Shown here piece after piece: positions 1-9,036 of a stretch of DNA of 64,000 bases. Location: positions 310,001 to 374,000 of the forward strand of contig NZ_JAQQWS010000002.1 in the NCBI RefSeq assembly GCF_028610675.1, read 5' to 3'. This stretch comes from Alkalihalobacillus pseudalcaliphilus (lineage in GTDB: Bacteria; Bacillota; Bacilli; Bacillales; Bacillaceae_D). Numbering within the stretch: the stretch's first letter is position 1; each line of letters begins with the position of its first letter. The notes under the pieces are model-generated. The model searched no databases, was not told the origin of the DNA, and was given only the letters and a program-made list of their open reading frames with translations. A program made the translations under genes and the position numbers.

Positions 1-800
1 AAGTGACTCTCCGCTGGTGAATGATACTGCAATAAATAATCCATCGTAGATTCATAACCGCGCAGCTTAGCAATCGTCACATTTTTTTGGATTTCACTGT
101 TCAGTGTTTGTGCCATCCCATGTTGATATTTACTAAGTCCTTCAGTTAAAGAACGATACGCATTCCTTCTTAACACGGTATCAGGGGATGTTTCGATTTG
201 AGTTAAGTATGTAAAAAGAGAAACAGGTATCTCCTTTTCATCCTTATTTTTAACAGATTTAAAGACAAGATCCGAAGAGGTCACCGTTAAATAGTTACCA
301 TTTGGGGCTTGTAGCGTTTGACGCAATGCCGATAAAAGCTCTTCGCTTCTAGCATCTAGGGCATGCTTTCTTGTTTGTTCGATCTTTTCTAAATAGCGGG
401 AGTAGATTTGGAGCTGAGGCTCTTGTTCGATATAAGTCTCGATTAATTCGCTCGGCGTGGCGAGTAGATGATTCACAAGTTCAGAGCTTAGTTGTGTACT
501 TTTTTTCGCTAATGCATGTGAGCGACCGATACGATTTTGATTACTCTCGTCAGTTGCATCCTCTGTGTGCCGGTAGAAAGCATAATTTGAAACTTTGCTG
601 TAGTCGACCATCATGTGATCGTATTGTTGGAGTAAACGGAATAAGTCCTGCGCACTTTTAGCTTGTGGCTTGATATGTAAAAGCTGATCTAATTGCTGTT
701 CTACTTGGTCATAAGCTTGCTCCCATGCTTGCTCCGATGCAAAAATCGGGGTTAAATCCCACGTTTCCTCGACAGACACCTCTTGGCGTGTTTTCTTCAT
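1..800 (-). CDS. pepF: Oligoendopeptidase F (M3B), 5' part; continues past the left edge
   Basis: A reading frame opens at an ATG (798-800) behind AAAGGAGTGATG and runs off the left edge without a stop, giving about 266 residues. It begins MKKTRQEVSVEETWDLTPIF and continues with the helical N-terminal lobe typical of PepF (SELVNHLLATPSELIETY, RSEELLSALRQTLQAPNG, then LRRNAYRSLTEGLSKYQHGMA). The family has about 600 residues with the HExxH zinc site in the C-terminal half, which lies outside the window, so activity cannot be judged. The family is a cytoplasmic zinc peptidase that cleaves short peptides. Identification rests on my reading of the N-terminal half. Confidence 0.85.
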   Translation of the reverse strand, partial: MKKTRQEVSVEETWDLTPIFASEQAWEQAYDQVEQQLDQLLHIKPQAKSAQDLFRLLQQYDHMMVDYSKVSNYAFYRHTEDATDESNQNRIGRSHALAKKSTQLSSELVNHLLATPSELIETYIEQEPQLQIYSRYLEKIEQTRKHALDARSEELLSALRQTLQAPNGNYLTVTSSDLVFKSVKNKDEKEIPVSLFTYLTQIETSPDTVLRRNAYRSLTEGLSKYQHGMAQTLNSEIQKNVTIAKLRGYESTMDYLLQYHSPAESH

Positions 801-877
801 AGTCATCACTCCTTTTTTAAATATTCTAACATATTGATGTAAATTAACTGACTTGTTTGTTAGGAAATGGTGCTCGT

Positions 878-1062
878 GAGTCACGTGGACATGGTTGTGA
901 CTCTCTATCCAGTCGGCCAAGATTATTTTAATTTGAAGTGCCTGTTACTCTCTTTACAGCCACTTCCTCTACTTTTTTCCCTTCAATGTGGCTGCTTCTT
1001 TCTATTTACGGCCACTTCCGCTCGTTTTGCCACTTAAATGTGGCTTTATTCCTTCATTACTT
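878..1062. repeat. 52-bp direct repeat (2 units), each with a GCCAC/GTGGC inverted repeat
   Basis: GCCACTTCC occurs at 959 and 1011 and ATGTGGCT at 987 and 1039, so two units repeat at exactly 52 bp. In each unit the two motifs form an inverted repeat (CAGCCAC 957-963 with GTGGCTG 988-994; GCCAC 1011 with GTGGC 1040-1044), separated by pyrimidine-rich sequence. A separate hairpin, GAGTCAC 878-884 with GTGACTC 897-903, lies just upstream. No gene was found between pepF and the next gene (801-1062). Confidence 0.6.
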
Positions 1063-1758
1063 CTAATCCTTCGTATTCGTCAAAATCTTATAAATCGCGT
1101 CTGTGTATGGCTTAGCTAAATGGTCTTGTGTTAATTCGAAATAGTCCGTGCTCGTTTTCTTAGTGGTCCCAAGCTCTACCCAAACTTGATCAAGCCTTTC
1201 AATCGTAACAAGTGGATGATCCATCTCACCTACGCTACCTGCTTGATGAGTATGGACTTTTGTGCCATCGCTTAATTCGAGTATGTAATAGAATTCCCCC
1301 TTATTCTGCTTCATTAAAATGCCCGAGCTACGTCCATATACGCCCGTCTCAATCGCCTCTATTTCAGTAAACGGATATTCTTGACCAAAAGGCTGTAGCA
1401 TTGAATGATGGGTGATTGTCCGATCTGTTATCACCGAAATCGAGGTGAGCGCTGCATACAAAAAAAGTAAACCAACGACCGAAATACTGACTAGTAGTTT
1501 CTTTTTGTTAGCACTCAGGAAATCCTTTCTTTTCCTTCTCCCAACAAATATAAAGGCATACAACACAGAGATCGGCAACACACACTGGAAAAAGATTAAA
1601 ATCAGAGTAGTGGCTTCAAAGGTCCAGAGCACAGCATCATCTGGCACAAACAATAAGAATTGGATCCCATTGATAAGTAAATAAGAGCCAACAGCGATCG
1701 CAATAAAAAGGATGAAACAAATGATCCATTTAATAACTAAGTTTAAGATACTTTTCAA
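1063..1758 (-). CDS. Membrane protein of unknown function, 231 aa
   Basis: The start is a TTG (1756-1758) preceded by GGAGAG about 8 bases upstream. Three strongly hydrophobic stretches are visible (about residues 8-37, 44-72 and 86-112), followed by a soluble C-terminal part of about 115 residues that ends in a charged tail. The region between the second and third segments is basic (GRRKRKDFLSANKKK), which suggests it is cytoplasmic and places the C-terminal domain outside. No catalytic motif was recognised and no family is claimed. It is read alone. The 52-bp repeat pair lies immediately after its stop. Confidence 0.7.
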   Translation of the reverse strand: MKSILNLVIKWIICFILFIAIAVGSYLLINGIQFLLFVPDDAVLWTFEATTLILIFFQCVLPISVLYAFIFVGRRKRKDFLSANKKKLLVSISVVGLLFLYAALTSISVITDRTITHHSMLQPFGQEYPFTEIEAIETGVYGRSSGILMKQNKGEFYYILELSDGTKVHTHQAGSVGEMDHPLVTIERLDQVWVELGTTKKTSTDYFELTQDHLAKPYTDAIYKILTNTKD

Positions 1759-2142
1759 AAAGAGTCTCTCCGTCCTGTCATGGTATTTTACTAGATTATA
1801 CGAGAAAATATCTAATGAAGTTACATAAAAAGTTAAGAATTATTCACTTCTAGAAAAATAATAATGGCCTTTCTTCAAAACCTCTAGATATACGTCCGAT
1901 TTTCCCTTATATCCGCAAAAAATCTTTTCCTAACAAAACGATTGATTTCTTCCAATCAAGTCAAAAGAGTTCTATTAGTTTTATAAAAATATTAAAAGAA
2001 AGGCTTGTTGAATACGTGTATGGTGTCGTAATGACAACAAACTCTCATATCCAACAAACCTTGTCAATATTTTTCTTTTCCTAAACTAGCTTAACAATAC
2101 AAACTTAATCCAAAGAAAACGTACCTTTTAACTTATTTCTTA
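1759..2142. other. Intergenic, 384 bp, with an imperfect inverted repeat at 2000-2062
   Basis: No gene was recognised. The arms 2000-2014 (AAGGCTTGTTGAATA) and 2048-2062 (TATCCAACAAACCTT) pair over 15 positions with two mismatches around a 33-base loop. It lies downstream of the 5'-nucleotidase gene and may end its transcript, but there is no clean T run in that direction. Confidence 0.4.
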
Positions 2143-4161
2143 TTAAACTAACTTTTTGTACCTTATCTTTCTCACTATAATAATGGTAACACCCATTAAT
2201 AGGAGCACGCCACCAACCAATAAAATCGTATAAGAATTCGTCGCGGTATTTGGTAGTGTGCCGCCGACACCTGACTGACGACCTTGATCGTCATCTGTTC
2301 TCGTTCCGTCTTCGTTAGTATCGTCATCCGTTTTCCCGTCATTAATTGGGTCTTGGTCCTCATCGACACCATTCTGATCATCTGGGTTTGGAGTCGGGTC
2401 TGGGCTTGGATCTGGATCCGGTATTGGTGTCTGATCTGGATTAGGCTCAGGCTCTGGGTCCGGATCTGGCGTTTCGTCCTCTTCCTCAACCCCTATTAAA
2501 TCAATGATTCTGCCCTCTATAACAGGATCAACAACGCCATTTAAGTACATAGGGTTTACTAAATAATCAAGGAATTGCTGCCAGTCAATTTGTCCGATAT
2601 CACTAACACGTCCATCTGCATAGGCTGTAGCAAAAACGTCAAAACCGTCGCCACCTTTAGCCGTAAAATTATTCGTTGTCACTAGATAAGTCTGTTCAGC
2701 GACAATTTCTTCATATGCCTCACCCTGCTTCACTTCCATCGTGATAATACGAGATCCTGGCTCTTTTGTACTATCATACGTAAACTTCATCCCTGCAACA
2801 TGTAAAAATGCCCCGCTCTCCGCAGGAGCTAATCGAACACTGTATTCAAGGATTTCTTTAATTTCTTCACCTGTCAGCTCAACGACAACCGGGTCATTTC
2901 CAAAAGGCAATACCGCAATAATTTCTCCTACGGTAATTGGACCCTCAGCAATCGGTGCTCGAATGCCACCACCATTTTGCATCGCAATCACAGCATTTGG
3001 ATATTGCTCTTGTGCTTTAGCAAGCATCGCATCTGTAATGACATTGCCCAACTCCGTTTCATTGGCACGCACACTGACTTCACTATCACCCAGACGCGGA
3101 TTCGCTAATGTTTTCTTGGCAACCGCTCCTGAATCCTGGTTCGCTAACTCGTCAACCTTATCTTTAAACGGCTGTAAGATTGACAGTGCCTCTGCGTCAG
3201 CTTCTTTTTCATTCGTATCAATTAACTGACCTGTATAACTTGTTACTACACCATTCTCATCAAAATCAACATGTAACTCACCTAAATAATTCGCATATTG
3301 ATAGGCTTGTACAATTAATGTTGGATCCTTTTCATTGCCTTGACTATCTTGTTCAATCAACACAGGTGCAGATAACTGTGTATGGGAGTGCCCACCAACA
3401 ATGACATCAATTCCTTCCACATGTTGAGCTAATAATAAATCATTACCCACTTGTGGATTACTGTTATAACCAAGATGTGTCACCGCAATAATTTTATTCA
3501 CACCTTGCTCTTCAAAAGCGGCTACAGCTCTATTCGCTGCCTCAATATAATCAGAAAAAATAACGTTAACCGGACTAGCAATATCAGCTGTTTCCTCTGT
3601 CGTTAAACCAAAAATACCAACCTGCTCGCCATTAATTTCTTTAATAATTCCATCATAGGACTTGCCCGCCTCGGCAGGTGAAGTAAATTCTTTACTAGCG
3701 AGTGTGCTCATAAAGGCATCGCCAGAAAAATCAATATTCGTTCCGACAAATGGAAAATTAGCTCCTTCGACAAACTCAGCTAATGACTGATGGCCATCCT
3801 CTGAGGATCCTAAATCGAATTCATGATTGCCATAAACCATTGCATCAAACCCCATCAAATTCATCAAAGCTAAATCGGCTTTTCCATGGAACTGATTAAA
3901 ATACAACGTCCCTGAAAAAACATCGCCTGCATGCAGCAACAAGGCATCCGGATACTGGGCACGAACCTCCTGCACCGCTGTATACATATAAGGTAGCTGT
4001 TCAACATGGGCATGCGTATCATTCATATGCATAATTGACAACGAAAAATGATTACTCTCACCCTCAGCAGCCCCCGCACTAATCGGTGCAGTGAAGGAAA
4101 CGAGTAAAACAAAAACTAAAAATACTCTGAAAAACAAAGAGAAATATGAACTTTTTTTCAT
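2143..4161 (-). CDS. Cell-wall-anchored bifunctional 5'-nucleotidase (UshA/YhcR-like metallophosphatase), LPNTAT signal
   Basis: Length 672 aa. A signal peptide covers about residues 1-31 (basic start, hydrophobic core, ISAGAA). The calcineurin-like phosphatase half shows the metal-binding blocks MHMNDTHAHVE, LLHAGDVFSGT, VYGNHEFDLG, AVTHLG and VGGHSHTQL. The 5'-nucleotidase C-terminal domain follows (QNGGGIRAPIAEGPI, PFGNDPVVV). A linker of about 30 residues made of D-P/E-P dipeptides leads to LPNTATNSY, a hydrophobic stretch and RKIRYKK, i.e. a sortase signal of the LPXTA(S/T) type. The family releases phosphate from extracellular nucleotides; B. subtilis YhcR, anchored by the class D sortase YhcS, is a known parallel. 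No sortase gene lies in the window. It is divergent from the sensor kinase gene, which may control it (inference). Confidence 0.9.
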   Translation of the reverse strand: MKKSSYFSLFFRVFLVFVLLVSFTAPISAGAAEGESNHFSLSIMHMNDTHAHVEQLPYMYTAVQEVRAQYPDALLLHAGDVFSGTLYFNQFHGKADLALMNLMGFDAMVYGNHEFDLGSSEDGHQSLAEFVEGANFPFVGTNIDFSGDAFMSTLASKEFTSPAEAGKSYDGIIKEINGEQVGIFGLTTEETADIASPVNVIFSDYIEAANRAVAAFEEQGVNKIIAVTHLGYNSNPQVGNDLLLAQHVEGIDVIVGGHSHTQLSAPVLIEQDSQGNEKDPTLIVQAYQYANYLGELHVDFDENGVVTSYTGQLIDTNEKEADAEALSILQPFKDKVDELANQDSGAVAKKTLANPRLGDSEVSVRANETELGNVITDAMLAKAQEQYPNAVIAMQNGGGIRAPIAEGPITVGEIIAVLPFGNDPVVVELTGEEIKEILEYSVRLAPAESGAFLHVAGMKFTYDSTKEPGSRIITMEVKQGEAYEEIVAEQTYLVTTNNFTAKGGDGFDVFATAYADGRVSDIGQIDWQQFLDYLVNPMYLNGVVDPVIEGRIIDLIGVEEEDETPDPDPEPEPNPDQTPIPDPDPSPDPTPNPDDQNGVDEDQDPINDGKTDDDTNEDGTRTDDDQGRQSGVGGTLPNTATNSYTILLVGGVLLLMGVTIIIVRKIRYKKLV

Positions 4162-4452
4162 AGAATTTGTCCTCCGATAAGGTTAGTAGATTATGTACAG
4201 TACCAGTTTAATACAGTTCTATGAATCTAGCATGAAGATTTTGTGAAAATATGTAAATGAGAGGAATGAACTAGGAAGGAGGGATGAATCGGGGTTCAGG
4301 TAAAGGATATTTCTAAGTAATAGGGTAGCGCTATTGATGGAAAACATAGATAGAATCTTAATCTTGATTGGGTTATGATAGGCGAGTAGAGCTCATTCTT
4401 AGAATCTAACTATTTTCGTGTTCTGAATGGACCATTTACGGGGGTGCTTCTT

Positions 4453-7400
4453 TTGTTTAAGACTTCTAAATCATTAATTACCTTCACACTAATAAGTATT
4501 GTACTTATCATCGCGTTAAGGTTAGCTTGGTTTAATTATCATTCCAATGATGAATTATTTGTACATATCCAGGGTGGACTAGCTGATCTACGTAGCATGG
4601 ATTTAGAAGAAAAATACGTATCTTTAGCAGGAGAATGGGTATTTTATCCTGATGAAATCGTACACCCCAACGAACTTAATAGAAACAGCTCTACCATCGT
4701 TATTCCAGATAATTGGAACGAATCGATCTTCCGTAACCAAAATTATTCTACACACGGGACTTATCAGCTTCAAATTGAATTACCCATAAATCGAGAGAAT
4801 CCACTTACTTTAAGGTTTCTTAACATATTCTCAGCTGCTTCCTTTTTTGTAAATGGAGAATTAATTGGCACATTTAATGAATTAGGCCATCAAAAACATG
4901 ATCGAGGCTTAATGAGAGGCCCTTTTCGAATAGATTTACCAAATGACGTCCATTCCATTAATTTAATCGTTCAAGTTAGTAATCAACAAATACCATTTAT
5001 AGGCGGCATTATTGGCGATGTGCATTTAGGGGACCAAAGGGTTATAGAGCAACATTCATCAACGTCCTATGCCATGCAGCTCCTTGTTAGCTTTATCTTC
5101 TTTTTACACGCCATCTACTCTTTAATCATCTTTTTTACTTTAAAAGATATTCGGAAAAACACCTTTTTATATTTTTCTCTCATGTTAACATTATTTGGAG
5201 CAGGCATACTTATCGATGATGACGTAATCTTGCAGCTCCCCCTCTCTATTGGAGCAGCTAATAAGCTTATTTTATGCATTTTCATCAGTACATTATTTAT
5301 CATGTTCATGTTAATTTCTAAGATATTTCAAATGACTTTTAAAAAATGGAATAACCCTTATATTCTTTTTCCTATTCTCATTGTTTCGACCATGTTTATA
5401 CCTATTGAATATGTTCATTTTTGGACGATGTTTCAATTCATTGTTTTTCTCTATACGGTCATTTTTATGCTTTATTTAGCAGTGAAAGCCATCCTACATC
5501 GCAATCATTTTGGCTACTTTATTTTCTTATTCGTTGTCTCCTACTTTTCTAATGCCTTTTGGGGGGCTCTTATTAAATCAAATACGATAGAGATGCCTTT
5601 TTATCCACTAGACTACATTTTCTCTATGGTTTTTATTATGATCATTTTTTTCAAACAACATGGTGAGATCGTAGAGGAGAATAAGAAACAGACCGATATT
5701 ATCATTGCAAATGAGAAGAAAAAAGACCATTTTTTAGCTATGACGGCACATGAGCTTCGCAATCCATTACATGCGATGATGGTCAGTCTTGAAAATGTTC
5801 TCTCTTTTCAAAATGAGTCACTTTCAAAAAAAGCGAAAAATGAGCTACAACTGGCATTAGAAGTTTCTCATCATTTAAAATATACACTTAATGATTTACA
5901 GGATTTATCTCGATTACATGACCATCAAATTGTTTTGGATATCAAACCTACGTACCTTTATGGTCTGACCAATCACATTCTTGAGATACTCAGACTTTAT
6001 TCACGAAGTGAGAAGGTTGAAATTAAAAATCAGGTACCAAAGCATTTTCCACCTATTGAAGCCGATGAGCAACGCCTTTTCCAAGTTCTCTTTAACCTAA
6101 TACAGAATTCGATCAAATTTACAAAAGCAGGCTTTATCTATATTCAAGCCAATGTGTATAAAGGTAAGGCGATAATCACCATTGAAGATACTGGTATTGG
6201 TATCCGAGAAGATGAATTACAAACCATTATTCAACCGTATGAAAGAGGGAGTAATCTATCCTATTATCATGATGTAGGTGGGGTTGGTCTAGGTCTTAGC
6301 ATCGCTAAGCAATTCATAGAATTACATGATGGCCAGTTCTCGATTGAATCAGAGGTAGGCAGCGGTACAAAGGTCACCATACATTTAGACTTGAGCACCA
6401 AAACGACAGAGGTCACATCAACAATTACTCATTCTACTTTTATGCAACACCAAGAACCTTATAGGCCAAGCACATCCAATCGTCACAAGGATAGAATAAT
6501 TGTTTTAGATGATCACCCTCTTAACCTACAAACGATTCGAATGGCTTTGGCGGATCAATACGATGTCGTAACTTACGATAATCCAGAGCAAGTCTTAGAA
6601 TTACAGGATTTATATACCTATTCGTTAATTATTACCGATATAATGATGCCGCAAATGTCAGGGCATACGTTCACCCAAAAAATTAGAGAGCAATTTTCAT
6701 TAACCGATTTACCTATCCTATTACTAACAGCTTTAAACCACCCTAGCGAAATAGCAACCGGTTTAAAAAATGGAGCAAATGATTATGTTTGTAAACCGAT
6801 AGAACGCAATGAATTACTGGCAAGAGTCCAAACTTTAGTGGAACTACAACGTGCTGTCAAAGACCAAATCGCTAAGGAATCGGCCTGGCTACAAGCACAA
6901 ATAAAACCTCATTTTATCTATAATACACTTAATTCGATTGCATCTTTAGGCACCACAAACCATGAGGCGATGGTCGATTTATTACAAGAGTTCGGTTCTT
7001 ATTTAAATCGTAGTTTTGATAGTGAAAATACGAAACAGCTTGTTCCTTTAAAGGATGAAATACAACTTGTAAAATCATATGTAAGAATACAGGTAACTCG
7101 TTTTCCACAATCATTTAAGGTAGAATGGGCAATTCAAGAAGACATTGAAGCTCTCATTCCACCTCTTGTACTGCAAACATTAGTAGAAAATGCACTTCAT
7201 CATGGTGTATTAAAGAATCGGGCACAAAAAGGGGTTATTACGATTCAATTAATCGAACATCAGCAACAGCCACAACTAGCTATTACCGATAACGGCCCAG
7301 GTATTGATATTGATAAGGTGAACAGACTTATTCATTCACAAAACCCTGACTCTGTCGGTATCTATAACGCTCATTACCGTCTGAAAAGAATTAATCATAC

Positions 7401-7491
7401 CGGTTTATTATTCTCAAATATTCAACCACATGGTACATGTGTGACCTTTAAATTGCCGAAAGCCGATAACCATGAAAATAGAAGTAACTAA
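4453..7491 (+). CDS. Hybrid sensor histidine kinase: 7TMR-DISM sensor, HisKA/HATPase, receiver, then a second LytS-type kinase
   Basis: I place the start at TTG 4453, because GGGGGTG (4440-4446) fits as its ribosome site and overlaps the GTG at 4444 (long form 1015 aa, this form 1012). Order: an N-terminal membrane segment; an extracellular beta-rich domain (about 30-200; LAGEWVFYPDE, IPDNWNES); about seven membrane helices (about 205-400); HisKA with phospho-acceptor His433 in TAHELRNPL; HATPase boxes NLIQNSIKFT, DTGIGI and GVGLGLS; a receiver with Asp729 in ITDIMMPQMSG and the KPIE lysine; then a HisKA-like LytS box QIKPHFIYNTLNS (His820) and a second ATPase domain (LVENALHHG, DNGPGID). Both kinase modules look complete, an uncommon arrangement. 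Its likely partner is the receiver-SARP gene 280 bp downstream. The ligand is unknown; the 7TMR-DISM group often senses extracellular sugars. Confidence 0.9.
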   Translation: MFKTSKSLITFTLISIVLIIALRLAWFNYHSNDELFVHIQGGLADLRSMDLEEKYVSLAGEWVFYPDEIVHPNELNRNSSTIVIPDNWNESIFRNQNYSTHGTYQLQIELPINRENPLTLRFLNIFSAASFFVNGELIGTFNELGHQKHDRGLMRGPFRIDLPNDVHSINLIVQVSNQQIPFIGGIIGDVHLGDQRVIEQHSSTSYAMQLLVSFIFFLHAIYSLIIFFTLKDIRKNTFLYFSLMLTLFGAGILIDDDVILQLPLSIGAANKLILCIFISTLFIMFMLISKIFQMTFKKWNNPYILFPILIVSTMFIPIEYVHFWTMFQFIVFLYTVIFMLYLAVKAILHRNHFGYFIFLFVVSYFSNAFWGALIKSNTIEMPFYPLDYIFSMVFIMIIFFKQHGEIVEENKKQTDIIIANEKKKDHFLAMTAHELRNPLHAMMVSLENVLSFQNESLSKKAKNELQLALEVSHHLKYTLNDLQDLSRLHDHQIVLDIKPTYLYGLTNHILEILRLYSRSEKVEIKNQVPKHFPPIEADEQRLFQVLFNLIQNSIKFTKAGFIYIQANVYKGKAIITIEDTGIGIREDELQTIIQPYERGSNLSYYHDVGGVGLGLSIAKQFIELHDGQFSIESEVGSGTKVTIHLDLSTKTTEVTSTITHSTFMQHQEPYRPSTSNRHKDRIIVLDDHPLNLQTIRMALADQYDVVTYDNPEQVLELQDLYTYSLIITDIMMPQMSGHTFTQKIREQFSLTDLPILLLTALNHPSEIATGLKNGANDYVCKPIERNELLARVQTLVELQRAVKDQIAKESAWLQAQIKPHFIYNTLNSIASLGTTNHEAMVDLLQEFGSYLNRSFDSENTKQLVPLKDEIQLVKSYVRIQVTRFPQSFKVEWAIQEDIEALIPPLVLQTLVENALHHGVLKNRAQKGVITIQLIEHQQQPQLAITDNGPGIDIDKVNRLIHSQNPDSVGIYNAHYRLKRINHTGLLFSNIQPHGTCVTFKLPKADNHENRSN

Positions 7492-7494
7492 AAC

Positions 7495-7535
7495 AAATGG
7501 TACTTGATGTATTGACATTCAGTACCATTTTTTAT
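7495..7535 (+). terminator. Rho-independent terminator after the sensor kinase gene
   Basis: Arms AAATGGTACT (7495-7504) and AGTACCATTT (7521-7530) are perfectly complementary, extend inward with one bulge, and run into TTTTTTATT. It starts just after the stop codon, so the regulator gene probably has its own promoter. Confidence 0.8.
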
Positions 7536-7769
7536 TCATTTTTAAACGAATACAAACATGAGTTTTATTGAGACATATTTTCTCCCAAAGCCTATAATTA
7601 GTCAGAGAAATTTCAGCTTTCTAGTTTCCTTTTTCACCCAAAACTTGATTAATGCTTGATTAAAATTTCTTATTATGTAAAATTATTCATATATATGTAA
7701 ATAGATTTTCATGTTTTGTTCAGGTGAGACATGTTTATTCAATCATATAATTGTCGGAGGTCAGACTAT

Positions 7770-8900
7770 ATGAATATTGTATTATTTGATGATGAGCCCC
7801 TTGCCTTGGATTACTTAGAGCATCAGCTAAAAATGATTCAAGATGTACATATAGTTGGCAAGTATACAACCTTTGAATCAGACAATCTTTATAGTCAAAT
7901 AGCAGAAGCTGATGTCATTTTTTCAGATATTGAAATGGTTCATGTCAATGGCTTTGACATAGCAAAGGCTCTCGCCAAACAAACCAGGCATATTCCTATC
8001 GTTTTTGTGACGGGCTATGAGAAATATGCTGTAAAGGCATTTGATATTGATGCTTTAGATTATTTACTGAAACCCGTAACCTTAAAGCGCTTAACTAAAA
8101 CGATCGATAAAATTGAGAGTTACTACGCGGCCAGACAGCACGTTCAAATGCCCCACGAGTCATTAACCATTCATGTTCTTGGAGAGTTCTCATTTCAATT
8201 AGGAAGCCAAGCACCTGAGGTTATTAATTGGCGAACAAACAGTGCTTGTCAGTTATTTCTTTATTTACTACAACAACATAATGAGGTTGTTTCTAAAGAT
8301 TACTTATTAGAGCTGTTATTCCCTCATCTGGATTTAAATAAAGCAAAATCACAATTGTATGCAACGATATATCAAGTGAGGCAAGCCATTTCACCATATA
8401 AGGCCTTTCTTCACATTCGCAATATTCAGAACGGATATATTTTACAAATAAAACATACCATTATTGATAAAATTAGTTGGCAACTTGAGCTAGAAAATGC
8501 CCCTTTAATTAGTTTCGACACCATTAAGAAGCACGAAGAAATCGCAGCAAAATATAAAGGAAGCTATTTAAATCAAATGGACTATTTATGGGCCGATCAA
8601 GAAAGGCTACATTTAGAAAACAAATGGTTAGACCATTGCTCCATCATCGCTACTTTCTATAAGGAGCATCAGCATGAGCGTGCAGAATATTGGTTTTCAA
8701 AAATCCTGAAGTCCAACCCTGAACACGAGGAAGCCCACTTTGCATTGATGAAATGGTATGCCTACCATAAAAAAACTAAACTGCTAGAGAAACAATTCCA
8801 AGAATATACACACACATTGGAGGACTTAGGTTTACCGATTAATTCCAACATAGCTCAATGGTATACTAACTACCAAAACACAACCCGTACACACTCATAA
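7770..8900 (+). CDS. Response regulator: receiver + SARP-type winged helix + BTAD
   Basis: The ATG at 7770 is chosen over the upstream ATG at 7731 because GGAGG (7756-7760) stands 9 bases before it; the product is 376 aa. The receiver (about 1-120) has DDEP, the phospho-acceptor Asp in FSDIEM and the lysine in DYLLKPV. Residues about 130-230 form the winged-helix segment of SARP proteins (VLGEFSFQLG, WRTNSACQLFLYLL, AKSQLYATIYQVRQAI). The C-terminal third is helical, matching the bacterial transcriptional activator domain (YLNQMDYLWADQERL, NPEHEEAHFALMKWYA). It should bind DNA when phosphorylated by the upstream kinase. Targets are unknown; the two LPNTAT surface-protein genes that flank this pair are the natural candidates (inference). 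Confidence 0.9.
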   Translation: MNIVLFDDEPLALDYLEHQLKMIQDVHIVGKYTTFESDNLYSQIAEADVIFSDIEMVHVNGFDIAKALAKQTRHIPIVFVTGYEKYAVKAFDIDALDYLLKPVTLKRLTKTIDKIESYYAARQHVQMPHESLTIHVLGEFSFQLGSQAPEVINWRTNSACQLFLYLLQQHNEVVSKDYLLELLFPHLDLNKAKSQLYATIYQVRQAISPYKAFLHIRNIQNGYILQIKHTIIDKISWQLELENAPLISFDTIKKHEEIAAKYKGSYLNQMDYLWADQERLHLENKWLDHCSIIATFYKEHQHERAEYWFSKILKSNPEHEEAHFALMKWYAYHKKTKLLEKQFQEYTHTLEDLGLPINSNIAQWYTNYQNTTRTHS

Positions 8901-8972
8901 GCCTTGTAACCTTGCTTGATTCTACATGTACGAAAAGATATTTTTCAAAATAAAGAACTTCACACCAATAAA

Positions 8973-9011
8973 GGCTACCTTCATGGAATATTTATCACCA
9001 TGTAGGTAGCC
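8973..9011 (-). terminator. Terminator for the adhesin gene
   Basis: GGCTACC (8973-8979) pairs with GGTAGCC (9005-9011), extended by TTCATGG/CCATGTA. On the minus strand the stem is followed by TTTATT. It lies between the converging regulator and adhesin genes. Confidence 0.7.
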
Positions 9012-9036
9012 CTCTACAATTCATTTCTCTAAAAAA

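Noticed and set aside
371..661. Plus-strand frame of 96 codons
   Set aside because: It lies wholly inside pepF on the other strand, without ribosome site or family features.
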